Below, in pieces: positions 18,540 through 31,745 of a DNA stretch of 64,000 bases. The DNA is from Colletes latitarsis (lineage: Eukaryota > Arthropoda > Insecta > Hymenoptera > Colletidae). Each line of letters starts with the position of its first letter. Position 1 is the stretch's first letter. The position numbers and the translations under genes are program-made. The DNA is taken from the NCBI RefSeq assembly GCF_051014445.1, contig NW_027488369.1, positions 12,666,001 through 12,730,000 on the forward strand. Reading direction: 5' to 3'. Under the pieces are notes generated by a model, which searched no databases, was not told the origin of the DNA, and saw only the letters and a list, made by a program, of their open reading frames with translations.

Positions 18540-21500
18540 CTCATACTTTCGCACACTTCACATACTCGTTGAACAGATCCTGGATTATTTTCTGGTTTGG
18601 ATCACATAGTAATGTGGTACCACACTTAAACTGTCGATTAAACCAGGTTTCAATCAATATTTTTGAGGATAACGCATGTTAGGTCTAGGTTAGGCCTGGG
18701 ATTTTCACTCATCAGACTCATACTTTCGCATTCTTCACATACTTGTTGAACGGATCCTGGGTTTTTTCTGGTTTGGATCACGTAGTAATGTGGGACAACA
18801 CTGAAACAGTCAATTTAACCTGGTTTCGATCAATATTTTAGAGAATAATTCATGTTATGTGTAGGTTAGGTCTGGGATTTGCTCTTATCAGGCTCATTCT
18901 TTCGCATATTTCTCATACTTGATGGCTAGATCCTGGGCTTTATCTGGATTGTATAACGTAGTAATGAAGTACAACACTGAAACAGTCGATTAAACCTGGT
19001 TTCGATCAATATTTTAGAGGATAACGCAAGTTAGGTCTGGGATAGGTCTGGGATTTGACCTCATCAGACTCATACTTTCGCACACTTCACATACTCGTTG
19101 AACAGATCCTGGATTATTTTCTGGTTTGGATCACATAGTAATGTGGTCCCACACTGAAGCAGTCGATTAAACCAGGTTTCGATCAATATTTTAGAGGATA
19201 ACGCAAGTTAGGTCTGGGATAGGTCTGGGATTTGACCTCATCAGACTCTTACTTTCGCATTCTTCACATACTTGTTGAACGGATCCTGGGTTTTTTCTGG
19301 TTTGGATCACGTAGTAATGTGGGACCACACTGAAACAGTCAATTAAACCTGTTTTCGATCAATATTTTAGAGAATAATTCATGTTAGGTCTAGGTTAGGT
19401 CTGGGATTTACTCTCATCAGGCTCATTCTTTCGCATATTACTGATACTTGATGGCTAGATCCTGGGCTTTTTCTGGATTGGATCACGTAGTAATGTGGGA
19501 CCACACTGAAACAATCAATTAAACCTGGTTTTGATAAATATTTTAGAGGATAGCGCATGTTAGGTCTGGGATAGGTCTGGGATTTTCACTCATCAGACTC
19601 ATACCTTCGCATTCTTCACATACTTGTTGAACGGATCCTGGGTTTTTTCTGGTTTGGATCACGTAGTAATGTGGGACCACACTGAAACAGTCAATTAAAC
19701 CTGGTTTCGATCAATATTTTAGAGAATAATTCATGTTAGGTCTAGGTTAGGTCTGGGATATACACTCATCAGGCTCATTCTTTCGCATATTACTGATACT
19801 TGATGGCTAGATCCTGGGCTTTTTCTGGATTGGATCACGTAGTAATGTGGGACCACACTGAAACAATCAATTAAACCTGGTTTTGATAAATATTTTAGAG
19901 GATAGCGCATGTTAGGTCTGGGATAGGTCTGGGATTTGCCCTCATCAGACTCATACTTTCGCACACTTAACATACTCATTGAACAGATCCTGGGTTATTT
20001 TCTGGTTTGGATCACATTGTAATGTGGTACCACACTGAAACAGTCGATTAAACCAGGTTTCGATCAATACTTTTGAGGATAACGCATGTTAGGTCTGGGT
20101 TAGGTCTAGGATTTGCCCTCATCGGGCTCATACTTTCGCATATTTCTCATACTTCGTGGCTAGATCCTGGGCTGTTTCTGGATTGTATCACGTAGTAATG
20201 TGGTACCACGCTGAAACAGTCAATTAATCCTGGTTTCGATAAATATTTTAGAGGATAACGCAAGTTAGGTCTGGGATAGGTCTGGGAATCGCCCTAATCA
20301 GGCTCATACTTTCGCGTTTTTCACGTACTTGTTGAACTGATCCTGGGTTTTTTCTGGTTTCGATCACGTAGTAATGTGGTACCACACTGAAACAGTCGAT
20401 TAAACCTGGATTCGATCCATATTTTAGAGGATAACGCAAGTTAGGTCTGGGGTAGGTCTGGGATTTGACCTCATCAGACTCATACTTTCGCACACTTCAC
20501 ATACTCGTTGAACAGATCCTGGGTTTTTTCTGGTTTGGATCACGTAGTAATGTGGTACCACACTGAAACGGTCAATTAAACCTGGTTTCGATCAATATTT
20601 TAGGGGATAACGCAAGTTAGGTCTGGGATAGGTATGGGATTTGCCCTCATCAGGCTCATACATTAGCATTCTTCACATACTTGTTGAACTGATCCTGGGT
20701 TTTTTCTGGTTTGAATCACGTAGTAATGTGGTACCACACTGAAACGGTCAATTAAACCTGGTTTCGATCAATATTTTAGAGGATAACGCAAGTTAGGTCT
20801 GGGATAGGTCTGGGATTTGACCTCATCAGACTCATACTTTCGCACACTTCACATACACGTTGCACAGATCCTGGGTTATTTTCTGGATTGGATCACATAG
20901 TAATGTGGTACCACACTGAAACAGTCGATTAAACCTGGTTTCGATCAATATTTTAGCGGATAACGCATGTTAGGTCTAGGTTAGCCCTGGGAATTTCACT
21001 CATCAGACTCATACTTTCGCATTCTTCACATACTTGTTGAAGTGATCCTGGGTTTTTTCTGGTTTGGATCACGTAGTAATGTGGTACCACACTGAAACAG
21101 TCGATTAAACCTGGTTTCGATCAATATTTTACAGGATAACGCATGTTAGGTCTATGTTAGCCCTGGGATTCTCACTCATCAGACTCATACTTTCGCATTC
21201 TTCACATACTTGTTGAACTGATCCTGGGTTTTTTCTGGTTTGGATCACGTAGTAATGTGGTACCGCACTGAAATAGTCGATTAAACCTGGTTTCGATCAA
21301 TATTTTAGAGGATAACGCAAGTTAGGTCTGGGATTGGTCTGGGATTTGACCTCATCAGACTCACATACTTTCGCACACTTCACATACTCGTTGAACAGAT
21401 CCTGGATTATTTTCTGGTTTGGATCACATAGTAATGTGGTACCACACTTAAACTGTCGATTAAACCAGGTTTCAATCAATATTTTTGAGGATAACGCATG

Positions 21501-23650
21501 TTAGGTCTAGGTTAGGCCTGGGATTTTCACTCATCAGACTCATACTTTCGCATTCTTCACATACTTGTTGAACGGATCCTGGGTTTTTTCTGGTTTGGAT
21601 CACGTAGTAATGTGGGACAACACTGAAACAGTCAATTTAACCTGGTTTCGATCAATATTTTAGAGAATAATTCATGTTATGTGTAGGTTAGGTCTGGGAT
21701 TTGCTCTTATCAGGCTCATTCTTTCGCATATTTCTCATACTTGATGGCTAGATCCTGGGCTTTATCTGGATTGTATAACGTAGTAATGAAGTACAACACT
21801 GAAACAGTCGATTAAACCTGGTTTCGATCAATATTTTAGAGGATAACGCAAGTTAGGTCTGGGATAGGTCTGGGATTTGACCTCATCAGACTCATACTTT
21901 CGCACACTTCACATACTCGTTGAAAAGATCCTGGATTATTTTCTGGTTTGGATCACATAGTAATGTGGTCCCACACTGAAGCAGTCGATTAAACCAGGTT
22001 TCGATCAATATTTTAGAGGATAACGCAAGTTAGGTCTGGGATAGGTCTGGGATATACACTCATCAGGCTCATTCTTTCGCATATTACTGATACTTGATGG
22101 CTAGATCCTGGGCTTTTTCTGGATTGGATCACGTAGTAATGTGGGACCACACTGAAACAATCAATTAAACCTGGTTTTGATAAATATTTTAGAGGATAGC
22201 GCATGTTAGGTCTGGGATAGGTCTGGGATTTGCCCTCATCAGACTCATACTTTCGCACACTTAACATACTCATTGAACAGATCCTGGGTTATTTTCTGGT
22301 TTGGATCACATTGTAATGTGGTACCACACTGAAACAGTCGATTAAACCAGGTTTCGATCAATACTTTTGAGGATAACGCATGTTAGGTCTGGGTTAGGTC
22401 TAGGATTTGCCCTCATCGGGCTCATACTTTCGCATATTTCTCATACTTCGTGGCTAGATCCTGGGCTGTTTCTGGATTGTATCACGTAGTAATGTGGTAC
22501 CACGCTGAAACAGTCAATTAATCCTGGTTTCGATAAATATTTTAGAGGATAACGCAAGTTAGGTCTGGGATAGGTCTGGGAATCGCCCTAATCAGGGCAT
22601 ACTTTCGCGTTTTTCACGTACTTGTTGAACTGATCCTGGGTTTTTTCTGGTTTCGATCACGTAGTAATGTGGTACCACACTGAAACAGTCGATTAAACCT
22701 GGATTCGATCCATATTTTAGAGGATAACGCAAGTTAGGTCTGGGGTAGGTCTGGGATTTGACCTCATCAGACTCATACTTTCGCACACTTCACATACTCG
22801 TTGAACAGATCCTGGGTTTTTTCTGGTTTGGATCACGTAGTAATGTGGTACCACACTGAAACGGTCAATTAAACCTGGTTTCGATCAATATTTTAGGGGA
22901 TAACGCAAGTTAGGTCTGGGATAGGTATGGGATTTGCCCTCATCAGGCTCATACATTAGCATTCTTCACATACTTGTTGAACTGATCCTGGGTTTTTTCT
23001 GGTTTGAATCACGTAGTAATGTGGTACCACACTGAAACGGTCAATTAAACCTGGTTTCGATCAATATTTTAGAGGATAACGCAAGTTAGGTCTGGGATAG
23101 GTCTGGGATTTGACCTCATCAGACTCATACTTTCGCACACTTCACATACACGTTGCACAGATCCTGGGTTATTTTCTGGATTGGATCACATAGTAATGTG
23201 GTAGCACACTGAAACAGTCGATTAAACCTGGTTTCGATCAATATTTTAGCGGATAACGCATGTTAGGTCTAGGTTAGCCCTGGGAATTTCACTCATTAGA
23301 CTCATACTTTCGCATTCTTCACATACTTGTTGAAGTGATCCTGGGTTTTTTCTGGTTTGGATCACGTAGTAATGTGGTACCACACTGAAACAGTCGATTA
23401 AACCTGGTTTCGATCAATATTTTACAGGATAACGCATGTTAGGTCTATGTTAGCCCTGGGATTCTCACTCATCAGACTCATACTTTCGCATTCTTCACAT
23501 ACTTGTTGAACTGATCCTGGGTTTTTTCTGGTTTGGATCACGTAGTAATGTGGTACCGCACTGAAATAGTCGATTAAACCTGGTTTCGATCAATATTTTA
23601 GAGGATAACGCAAGTTAGGTCTGGGATTGGTCTGGGATTTGACATCATCA
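18540..23650. repeat. Duplicated multi-monomer block with a three-monomer deletion
   Basis: The variant ATCCTGGATTATTTTC at 18576 recurs at 21399 (offset about 2,823, 16 monomers). Further along, the offset drops to about 2,294 (GCCCTAATCA at 20291 and 22585). The second unit therefore lacks three monomers present in the first (about 19230-19758). The switch lies within the shared motif GGTCTGGGAT, seen before TATACACTCATCAG at 19757 and about 22050. A 1-bp deletion (ATCAGGGCAT, about 22594) distinguishes the second copy. Confidence 0.75.
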
Positions 23651-24039
23651 GACTCACATACTTTCGCACACTTCACATACTCCTTGAACAGATCCTGGGT
23701 TATTTTCTAGTTTGGATCACATAGTAATGTGGTACCACACTGAAACAGTCGATTAAACCTGGTTTCGATCAATATTTTAGAGGATAACGCAAGTTAGGTC
23801 TGGGATGGGTCTGGGATTTGACCTCATCAGACTCATACTTTCGCACACTTCACATACTCCTTGAACAGATCCTGGGTTATTTTCTGGTTTGGATCACGTA
23901 GTAATGTGGTACCACACTGAAACTGTCGACTAAACCAGGTTTCGATCAATATTTTAGAGGATAACGCATGTTAGATCTAGGTTAGGTCTGGGATTTTCAC
24001 TCATCAGACTCATTGTTTCGCATTCTTCACATACTTGTT

Positions 24040-26768
24040 GAACGGATCCTGGGATTTTTCTGGTTTGGATCACGTAGTAATGTGGTACCACCCTGAAACA
24101 GTCGATTAAACCTGGTTTCGATCAATATTTTAGAGGATAACGCAAGTTAGGTCTGGGATAGGTCTGGGATTTGACCTCATCAGACTCATACTTTCGCACA
24201 CTTCACATACTCCTTGAACAGATCCTGGGTTATTTTCTGGTTTGGATCACATAGTAATGTGGTACCACACTGATACAGTCGATTAAACCAGGTTTCGATC
24301 AATATTTTGGAGGATAACGCATGTTAGGCCTAGGTTAGGCCTGGGATTTGCCCTCATCAGGCTCATACTCTCGCATATTTCTCATACTTCATGGCTAGAT
24401 CCTGGGCTGTTTCTGGATTGTTTCACGTAGTAATGTGGTACCACGCTGAAACAGTCAATTAAACCTGGTTTCGATCAATATTTTAGAGGATAACGCATGT
24501 TAGGTCTAGGATAGCCCTGGGATTTTCACTCATCAGACTCATACTTTCGCATTCTTCACATACTTGTTGAACTGATCCTGGGTTTTTTCTGGTTTGGATC
24601 ACGTAGTAATGTGGTACCACACTGAAACAGTCGATTAAACCTGGTTCCGATCAATATTTTAGAGGATAACGCATGTTAGGGCTAGGTTAGCCCTGTGATT
24701 TTCACTCATCAGACTCATACTTTCGCATTCTTCACATACTTGTTGAACTGATCCTGGGTTTTTTCTGGTTTGGATCACGTAGTAATGTGGTACCACACTG
24801 AAACGGTCAATTAAACCTGGTTTCGATCAATATTTTAGAGGATAACGCAAGTTACGTCTGGGATAGGTCTAGGATTTGCCCTCATCCGGCTCTTACTTTC
24901 GCATATTTCTCATACTTCATGGCTAGATCCTGGGCTATTTCCGGATTGGATCACGTAGTAAAGTGGTACCACACTGAAACATTCAATGAAACCTGGTCTG
25001 GATAAATATTTTAGAGGATAACGCATCTTAGGTCTGGGTTAGGTCTAAGATTTGCCCTCATCGGGCTCACAGTTTCGCGTTTTTCACATACTTTTTGAAC
25101 AGATCATGGGTTTTTTCAGGATTGGATCACGTAGTAATGTGGTACCACACTGAAACATTCAATTAAACCTGGTCTTGATAAATATTTTAGAGGATTACGC
25201 ATGTTAGGTATGGGTTAGGTCTTGGATTTGCCCTCATCAGGCTCATACTTTCGCATTTTCTCATACTTCAACGCTAGATCCTGGGCTGTTTCTGGATTGC
25301 ATCACGTAGTAATGTGGTACCACGCTGAAACAGTCAATTAAACCTGGTTTCGATCAATATTTTAGAGGATAATGCAAGTTAGGTCTGGGATAGGTCTGAG
25401 ATTCGCCCTAATCAGGCTCATACTTTCGCGTTTTTCACGTACTTGTTGAACTGATCCTGGCTTTTTTCAGGTTTGGATCACGTAGTAATGTGGTACCACA
25501 CTGAAACAGTCGATTAAACCTGGTTTCGATCAATATTTTAGAGGATAACGCAAGTTAGGTCTGGGATAGGTCTGGGATTTGACCTCATCAGACTCATACT
25601 TTCGCACCCTTCACATACTCGTTGAACAGATCCTGGGTTATTTTCTGGTTTGGATCACATAGTAATGTGGTACCACACTTAAACTGTCGATTAAACCAGG
25701 TTTCAATCAATATTTTTGAGGATAACGCATGTTAGGTCTAGGTTAGGCCTGAGATTTTCACTCATCAGACTCATACTTTCGCATTCTTCACATACTTGTT
25801 GAACGGATCCTGGGTTTTTTCTGGTTTGGATCACGTAGTAATGTGGGACAACACTGAAACAGTCAATTTAACCTGGTTTCGATCAATATTTTAGAGAATA
25901 ATTCATGTTAGGTGTAGGTTAGGTCTGGGATTTGCTCTTATCAGGCTCATTCTTTCGCATATTTCTCATACTTGATGGCTAGATCCTGGGCTTTATCTGG
26001 ATTGTATAACGTAGTAATGAAGTACAACACTGAAACAGTCGATTAAACCTGGTTTCGATCAATATTTTAGAGGATAACGCAAGTTAGGTCTGGGATAGGT
26101 CTGGGATTTGACCTCATCAGACTCATACTTTCGCACACTTCACATACTCGTTGAACAGATCCTGGGTTATTTTCTGGTTTGGATCACATAGTAATGTGGT
26201 CCCACACTGAAGCAGTCGATTAAACCAGGTTTCGATCAATATTTTAGAGGATAACGCAAGTTAGGTCTGGGATAGGTCTGGCATTTGACCTCATCAGACT
26301 CATACTTTCGCATTCTTCACATACTTGTTGAACGGATCCTGGGTTTTTTCTGGTTTGGATCACGTAGTAATGTGGGACCACACTGAAACAGTCAATTAAA
26401 CCTGGTTTCGATCAATATTTTAGAGAATAATTCATGTTAGGTCTAGGTTAGGTCTGGGATTTACTCTCATCAGGCTCATTCTTTCGCATATTACTGATAC
26501 TTGATGGCTAGATCCTGGGCTTTTTCTGGATTGGATCACGTAGTAATGTGGGACCACACTGAAACAATCAATTAAACCTGGTTTTGATAAATATTTTAGA
26601 GGATAGCGCATGTTAGGTCTGGGATAGGTCTGGGATTTGCCCTCATCAGACTCATACTTTCGCACACTTCACATACTCATTGAACAGATCCTGGGTTATT
26701 TTCTGGTTTGGATCACATTGTAATGTGGTACCACACTGAAACAGTCGATTAAACCAGGTTTCGATCAA
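24040..26768. repeat. Second copy of the 6570-9298 satellite block
   Basis: Collinear with 6570-9298 at a constant offset of 17,470 and carrying the same rare monomer variants. It continues into CAATACCTTTGAGG where the first copy has CAATATTTTAGAGG, so the shared tract stops just short of the retrotransposon site. Confidence 0.8.
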
Positions 26769-28550
26769 TACCTTTGAGGATAACGCATGTTAGGTCTGGG
26801 TTAGGTCTAGGATTTGCCCTCATCGGGCTCATACTTTCGCATATTTCTCATACTTCATGGCTAGATCCTGGGCTTTATCTGGATTGTATAACGTAGTAAT
26901 GAAGTACAACACTGAAACAGTCGATTAAACCTGGTTTCGATCAATATTTTAGAGAATAATTCATGTTAGGTCTAGGTTAGGTCTGGGATTTACTCTCATC
27001 AGGCTCATTCTTTCGCATATTTCTCATACTTCATGGCTAGATCCTGGGCTATTTCTGGATAGGATCACGTAGTAATGTGGTACCACACTGAAACATTCAA
27101 TTAAACCTGGTCTTGATAAATATTTTAGAGGATAACGCATGTTAGGTTTGGGTTAGGTCTAGGATTTGCCCTCATCGGGCTCATACTTTCGCATATTTCT
27201 CATACTTCATGGCTAGATCCTGGGCTGTTTCCGGATTGTATCACGCAGTAATGTGGTACCACGCTGAAACAGTCAATTAATCCTGGTTTCGATAAATATT
27301 TTAGAAGATAACGCAAGTTAGGTCTGGGATAGGTCTGGGAATCGCCCTAATCAGGCTCATACTTTCGCGTTTTTCACGTACTTCTTGAACTGATCCTGGG
27401 TTTTTTCTGGTTTCGATCACGTAGTAATGTGGTACCACACTGAAACAGTCGATTAAACCTGGTTTCGATCCATATTTTAGAGGATAACGCAAGTTAGGTC
27501 TGGGGTAGGTCTGGGATTTGACCTCATCAGACTCATACTTTCGCACACTTCTCATACTCGTTGAACAGATCCTGGGTTTTTTCTGGTTTGGATCACGTAG
27601 TAATGTGGTACCACACTGAAACGGTCAATTAAACCTGGTTTCGATCAATATTTTAGGGGATAACGCAAGTTAGGTCTGGGATAGGTCTGGGATTTGCCCT
27701 CATCAGGCTCATACATTCGCATTCTTCACATACTTGTTGAACTGATCCTGGGTTTTTTCTGGTTTGAATCACGTAGTAATGTGGTACCACACTGAAACGG
27801 TCAATTAAACCTGGTTTCGATCAATATTTTAGAGGATAACGCAAGTTAGGTCTGCGATAGGTCTGGGATTTGACCTCATCAGACTCATACTTTCGCACAC
27901 TTCACATACACGTTGAACAGATCCTGGGTTATTTTCTGGTTTGGATCACATAGTAATGTGGTACCACACTGAAACAGTCGATTAAACCTGGTTTCGATCA
28001 ATATTTTAGAGGATAACGCATGTTAGGTCTAGGTTAGCCCTGGGAATTTCACTCATCAGACTCATACTTTCGCATTCTTCACATACTTGTTGAACTGATC
28101 CTGGGTTTTTTCTGGTTTGGATCACGTAGTAACGTGGTACCACACTGAAACAGTCGATTAAACCTGGTTTCGATCAATATTTTACAGGATAACGCATGTT
28201 AGGTCTATGTTAGCCCTGGGATTCTCACTCATCAGACTCATACTTTCGCATTCTTCACATACTTGTTGAACTGATCCTGGGTTTTTTCTGGTTTGGATCA
28301 CGTAGTAATGTGGTACCGCACTGAAATAGTCGACTAAACCTGGTTTCGATCAATATTTTAGAGGATAACGCAAGTTAGGTCTGGGATAGGTCTGGGATTT
28401 GACCTCATCAGACTCATACTTTCGCACACTTCACATACTCCTTGAACAGATCCTGGGTTATTTTCTGGTTTGGATCACATAGTAATGTGGTACCACACTG
28501 AAACAGTCGATTAAACCTGGTTTCGATCAATATTTTAGAGGATAACGCAA
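26612..28550. repeat. 1,939-bp tandem duplication, unit 1 (11 monomers)
   Basis: Eleven consecutive monomers repeated immediately by 28551-30489. Diagnostic variants are shared at the constant offset: CAATACCTTTGAGG (26767/28706), TTAGAAGATAACGC (27301/29240), GTAACGTGG (28130/30069) and GTCGACTAAACC (28329/30268). I found no difference at the places compared. Confidence 0.85.
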
Positions 28551-30489
28551 GTTAGGTCTGGGATAGGTCTGGGATTTGCCCTCATCAGACTCATACTTTC
28601 GCACACTTCACATACTCATTGAACAGATCCTGGGTTATTTTCTGGTTTGGATCACATTGTAATGTGGTACCACACTGAAACAGTCGATTAAACCAGGTTT
28701 CGATCAATACCTTTGAGGATAACGCATGTTAGGTCTGGGTTAGGTCTAGGATTTGCCCTCATCGGGCTCATACTTTCGCATATTTCTCATACTTCATGGC
28801 TAGATCCTGGGCTTTATCTGGATTGTATAACGTAGTAATGAAGTACAACACTGAAACAGTCGATTAAACCTGGTTTCGATCAATATTTTAGAGAATAATT
28901 CATGTTAGGTCTAGGTTAGGTCTGGGATTTACTCTCATCAGGCTCATTCTTTCGCATATTTCTCATACTTCATGGCTAGATCCTGGGCTATTTCTGGATA
29001 GGATCACGTAGTAATGTGGTACCACACTGAAACATTCAATTAAACCTGGTCTTGATAAATATTTTAGAGGATAACGCATGTTAGGTTTGGGTTAGGTCTA
29101 GGATTTGCCCTCATCGGGCTCATACTTTCGCATATTTCTCATACTTCATGGCTAGATCCTGGGCTGTTTCCGGATTGTATCACGCAGTAATGTGGTACCA
29201 CGCTGAAACAGTCAATTAATCCTGGTTTCGATAAATATTTTAGAAGATAACGCAAGTTAGGTCTGGGATAGGTCTGGGAATCGCCCTAATCAGGCTCATA
29301 CTTTCGCGTTTTTCACGTACTTCTTGAACTGATCCTGGGTTTTTTCTGGTTTCGATCACGTAGTAATGTGGTACCACACTGAAACAGTCGATTAAACCTG
29401 GTTTCGATCCATATTTTAGAGGATAACGCAAGTTAGGTCTGGGGTAGGTCTGGGATTTGACCTCATCAGACTCATACTTTCGCACACTTCTCATACTCGT
29501 TGAACAGATCCTGGGTTTTTTCTGGTTTGGATCACGTAGTAATGTGGTACCACACTGAAACGGTCAATTAAACCTGGTTTCGATCAATATTTTAGGGGAT
29601 AACGCAAGTTAGGTCTGGGATAGGTCTGGGATTTGCCCTCATCAGGCTCATACATTCGCATTCTTCACATACTTGTTGAACTGATCCTGGGTTTTTTCTG
29701 GTTTGAATCACGTAGTAATGTGGTACCACACTGAAACGGTCAATTAAACCTGGTTTCGATCAATATTTTAGAGGATAACGCAAGTTAGGTCTGCGATAGG
29801 TCTGGGATTTGACCTCATCAGACTCATACTTTCGCACACTTCACATACACGTTGAACAGATCCTGGGTTATTTTCTGGTTTGGATCACATAGTAATGTGG
29901 TACCACACTGAAACAGTCGATTAAACCTGGTTTCGATCAATATTTTAGAGGATAACGCATGTTAGGTCTAGGTTAGCCCTGGGAATTTCACTCATCAGAC
30001 TCATACTTTCGCATTCTTCACATACTTGTTGAACTGATCCTGGGTTTTTTCTGGTTTGGATCACGTAGTAACGTGGTACCACACTGAAACAGTCGATTAA
30101 ACCTGGTTTCGATCAATATTTTACAGGATAACGCATGTTAGGTCTATGTTAGCCCTGGGATTCTCACTCATCAGACTCATACTTTCGCATTCTTCACATA
30201 CTTGTTGAACTGATCCTGGGTTTTTTCTGGTTTGGATCACGTAGTAATGTGGTACCGCACTGAAATAGTCGACTAAACCTGGTTTCGATCAATATTTTAG
30301 AGGATAACGCAAGTTAGGTCTGGGATAGGTCTGGGATTTGACCTCATCAGACTCATACTTTCGCACACTTCACATACTCCTTGAACAGATCCTGGGTTAT
30401 TTTCTGGTTTGGATCACATAGTAATGTGGTACCACACTGAAACAGTCGATTAAACCTGGTTTCGATCAATATTTTAGAGGATAACGCAA
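28551..30489. repeat. 1,939-bp tandem duplication, unit 2
   Basis: Exact-looking repeat of 26612-28550. The near lack of differences indicates a very recent unequal exchange, or an assembly duplication. Identity ends near 30489, where the array continues with a different monomer order. Confidence 0.85.
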
Positions 30490-31714
30490 GTTAGGTCTGG
30501 GATAGGTCTGGGATTTGACCTCATCAGACTCATACTTTCGCACACTTCACATACACGTTGAACAGATCCTGGGTTATTTTCTGGTTTGGATCACATAGTA
30601 ATGTGGTACCACACTGAAACAGTCGATTAAACCTGGTTTCGATCAATATTTTAGAGGATAACGCATGTTAGGTCTAGGTTAGCCCTGGGAATTTCACTCA
30701 TCAGACTCATACTTTCGCATTCTTCACATACTTGTTGAACTGATCCTGGGTTTTTTCTGGTTTGGATCACGTAGTAATGTGGTACCACACTGAAACAGTC
30801 GATTAAACCTGGTTTCGATCAATATTTTAGAGGATAACGCATGTTAGGTCTATGTTAGCCCTGGGATTCTCACTCATCAGACTCATACTTTCGCATTCTT
30901 CACATACTTGTTGAACTGATCCTGGGTTTTTTCTGGTTTGGATCACGTAGTAATGTGGTACCACACTGAAACAGTCGACTAAACCAGGTTTCGATCAATA
31001 TTTTAGAGGATAACGCATGTTAGATCTAGGTTAGGTCTGGGATTTTCACTCATCAGACTCATTCCTTCGCATTCTTCACATACTTGTTGAACGGATCCTG
31101 GGTTTTTTCTGGTTTGGATCACGTAGTAATGTGGTACCACACTGAAACAGTCGATTAAACCTGGATTCGATCAATATTTTACAGGATAACGCATGTTAGG
31201 TCTGGGTTAGGTCTGGGATTTGCCCTCATCGGGCTCATACTTTCGCATATTTCTCATACTTCATGGCTAGATCCTGGGCTGTTTCTGGATTGTATCACGT
31301 AGTAATGTGGTACCACGCTGAAACAGTCAATTAATCCTGGTTTCGATAAATATTTTAGAGGATAACGCAAGTTAGGTCTGGGATAGGTCTGGGAATCGCC
31401 CTAATCAGGCTCATACTTTCGCGTTTTTCACGTACTTGTTGAACTGATCCTGAGTTTTTTCTGGTTTCGATCACGTAGTAATGTGGTACTACACTGAAAC
31501 AGTCGATTAAACCTGGTTTCGATCCATATTTTAGAGGATAACGCAAGTTAGGTCTGGGATAGGTCTGGGATTTGACCTCATCAGACTCATACTTTCGCAC
31601 ACTTCACATACTCGTTGAACAGATCCTGGGTTTTTTCTGGTTTGGATCACGTAGTAATGTGGTACCACACTGAAGCGGTCAATTAAACCTGGTTTCGATC
31701 AATATTTTAGGGGA

Positions 31715-31745
31715 TAACGCAAGTTAGGTCTGGGATTTGCCCTCA
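31715..31745. repeat. Monomer that has lost one 11-bp internal repeat unit
   Basis: Where other monomers read TTAGGTCTGGGA then TAGGTCTGGGA, this one goes directly from a single TTAGGTCTGGGAT to TTGCCC. It looks like slippage or exchange between the two 11-bp units, which also alters the retrotransposon target. Confidence 0.85.
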
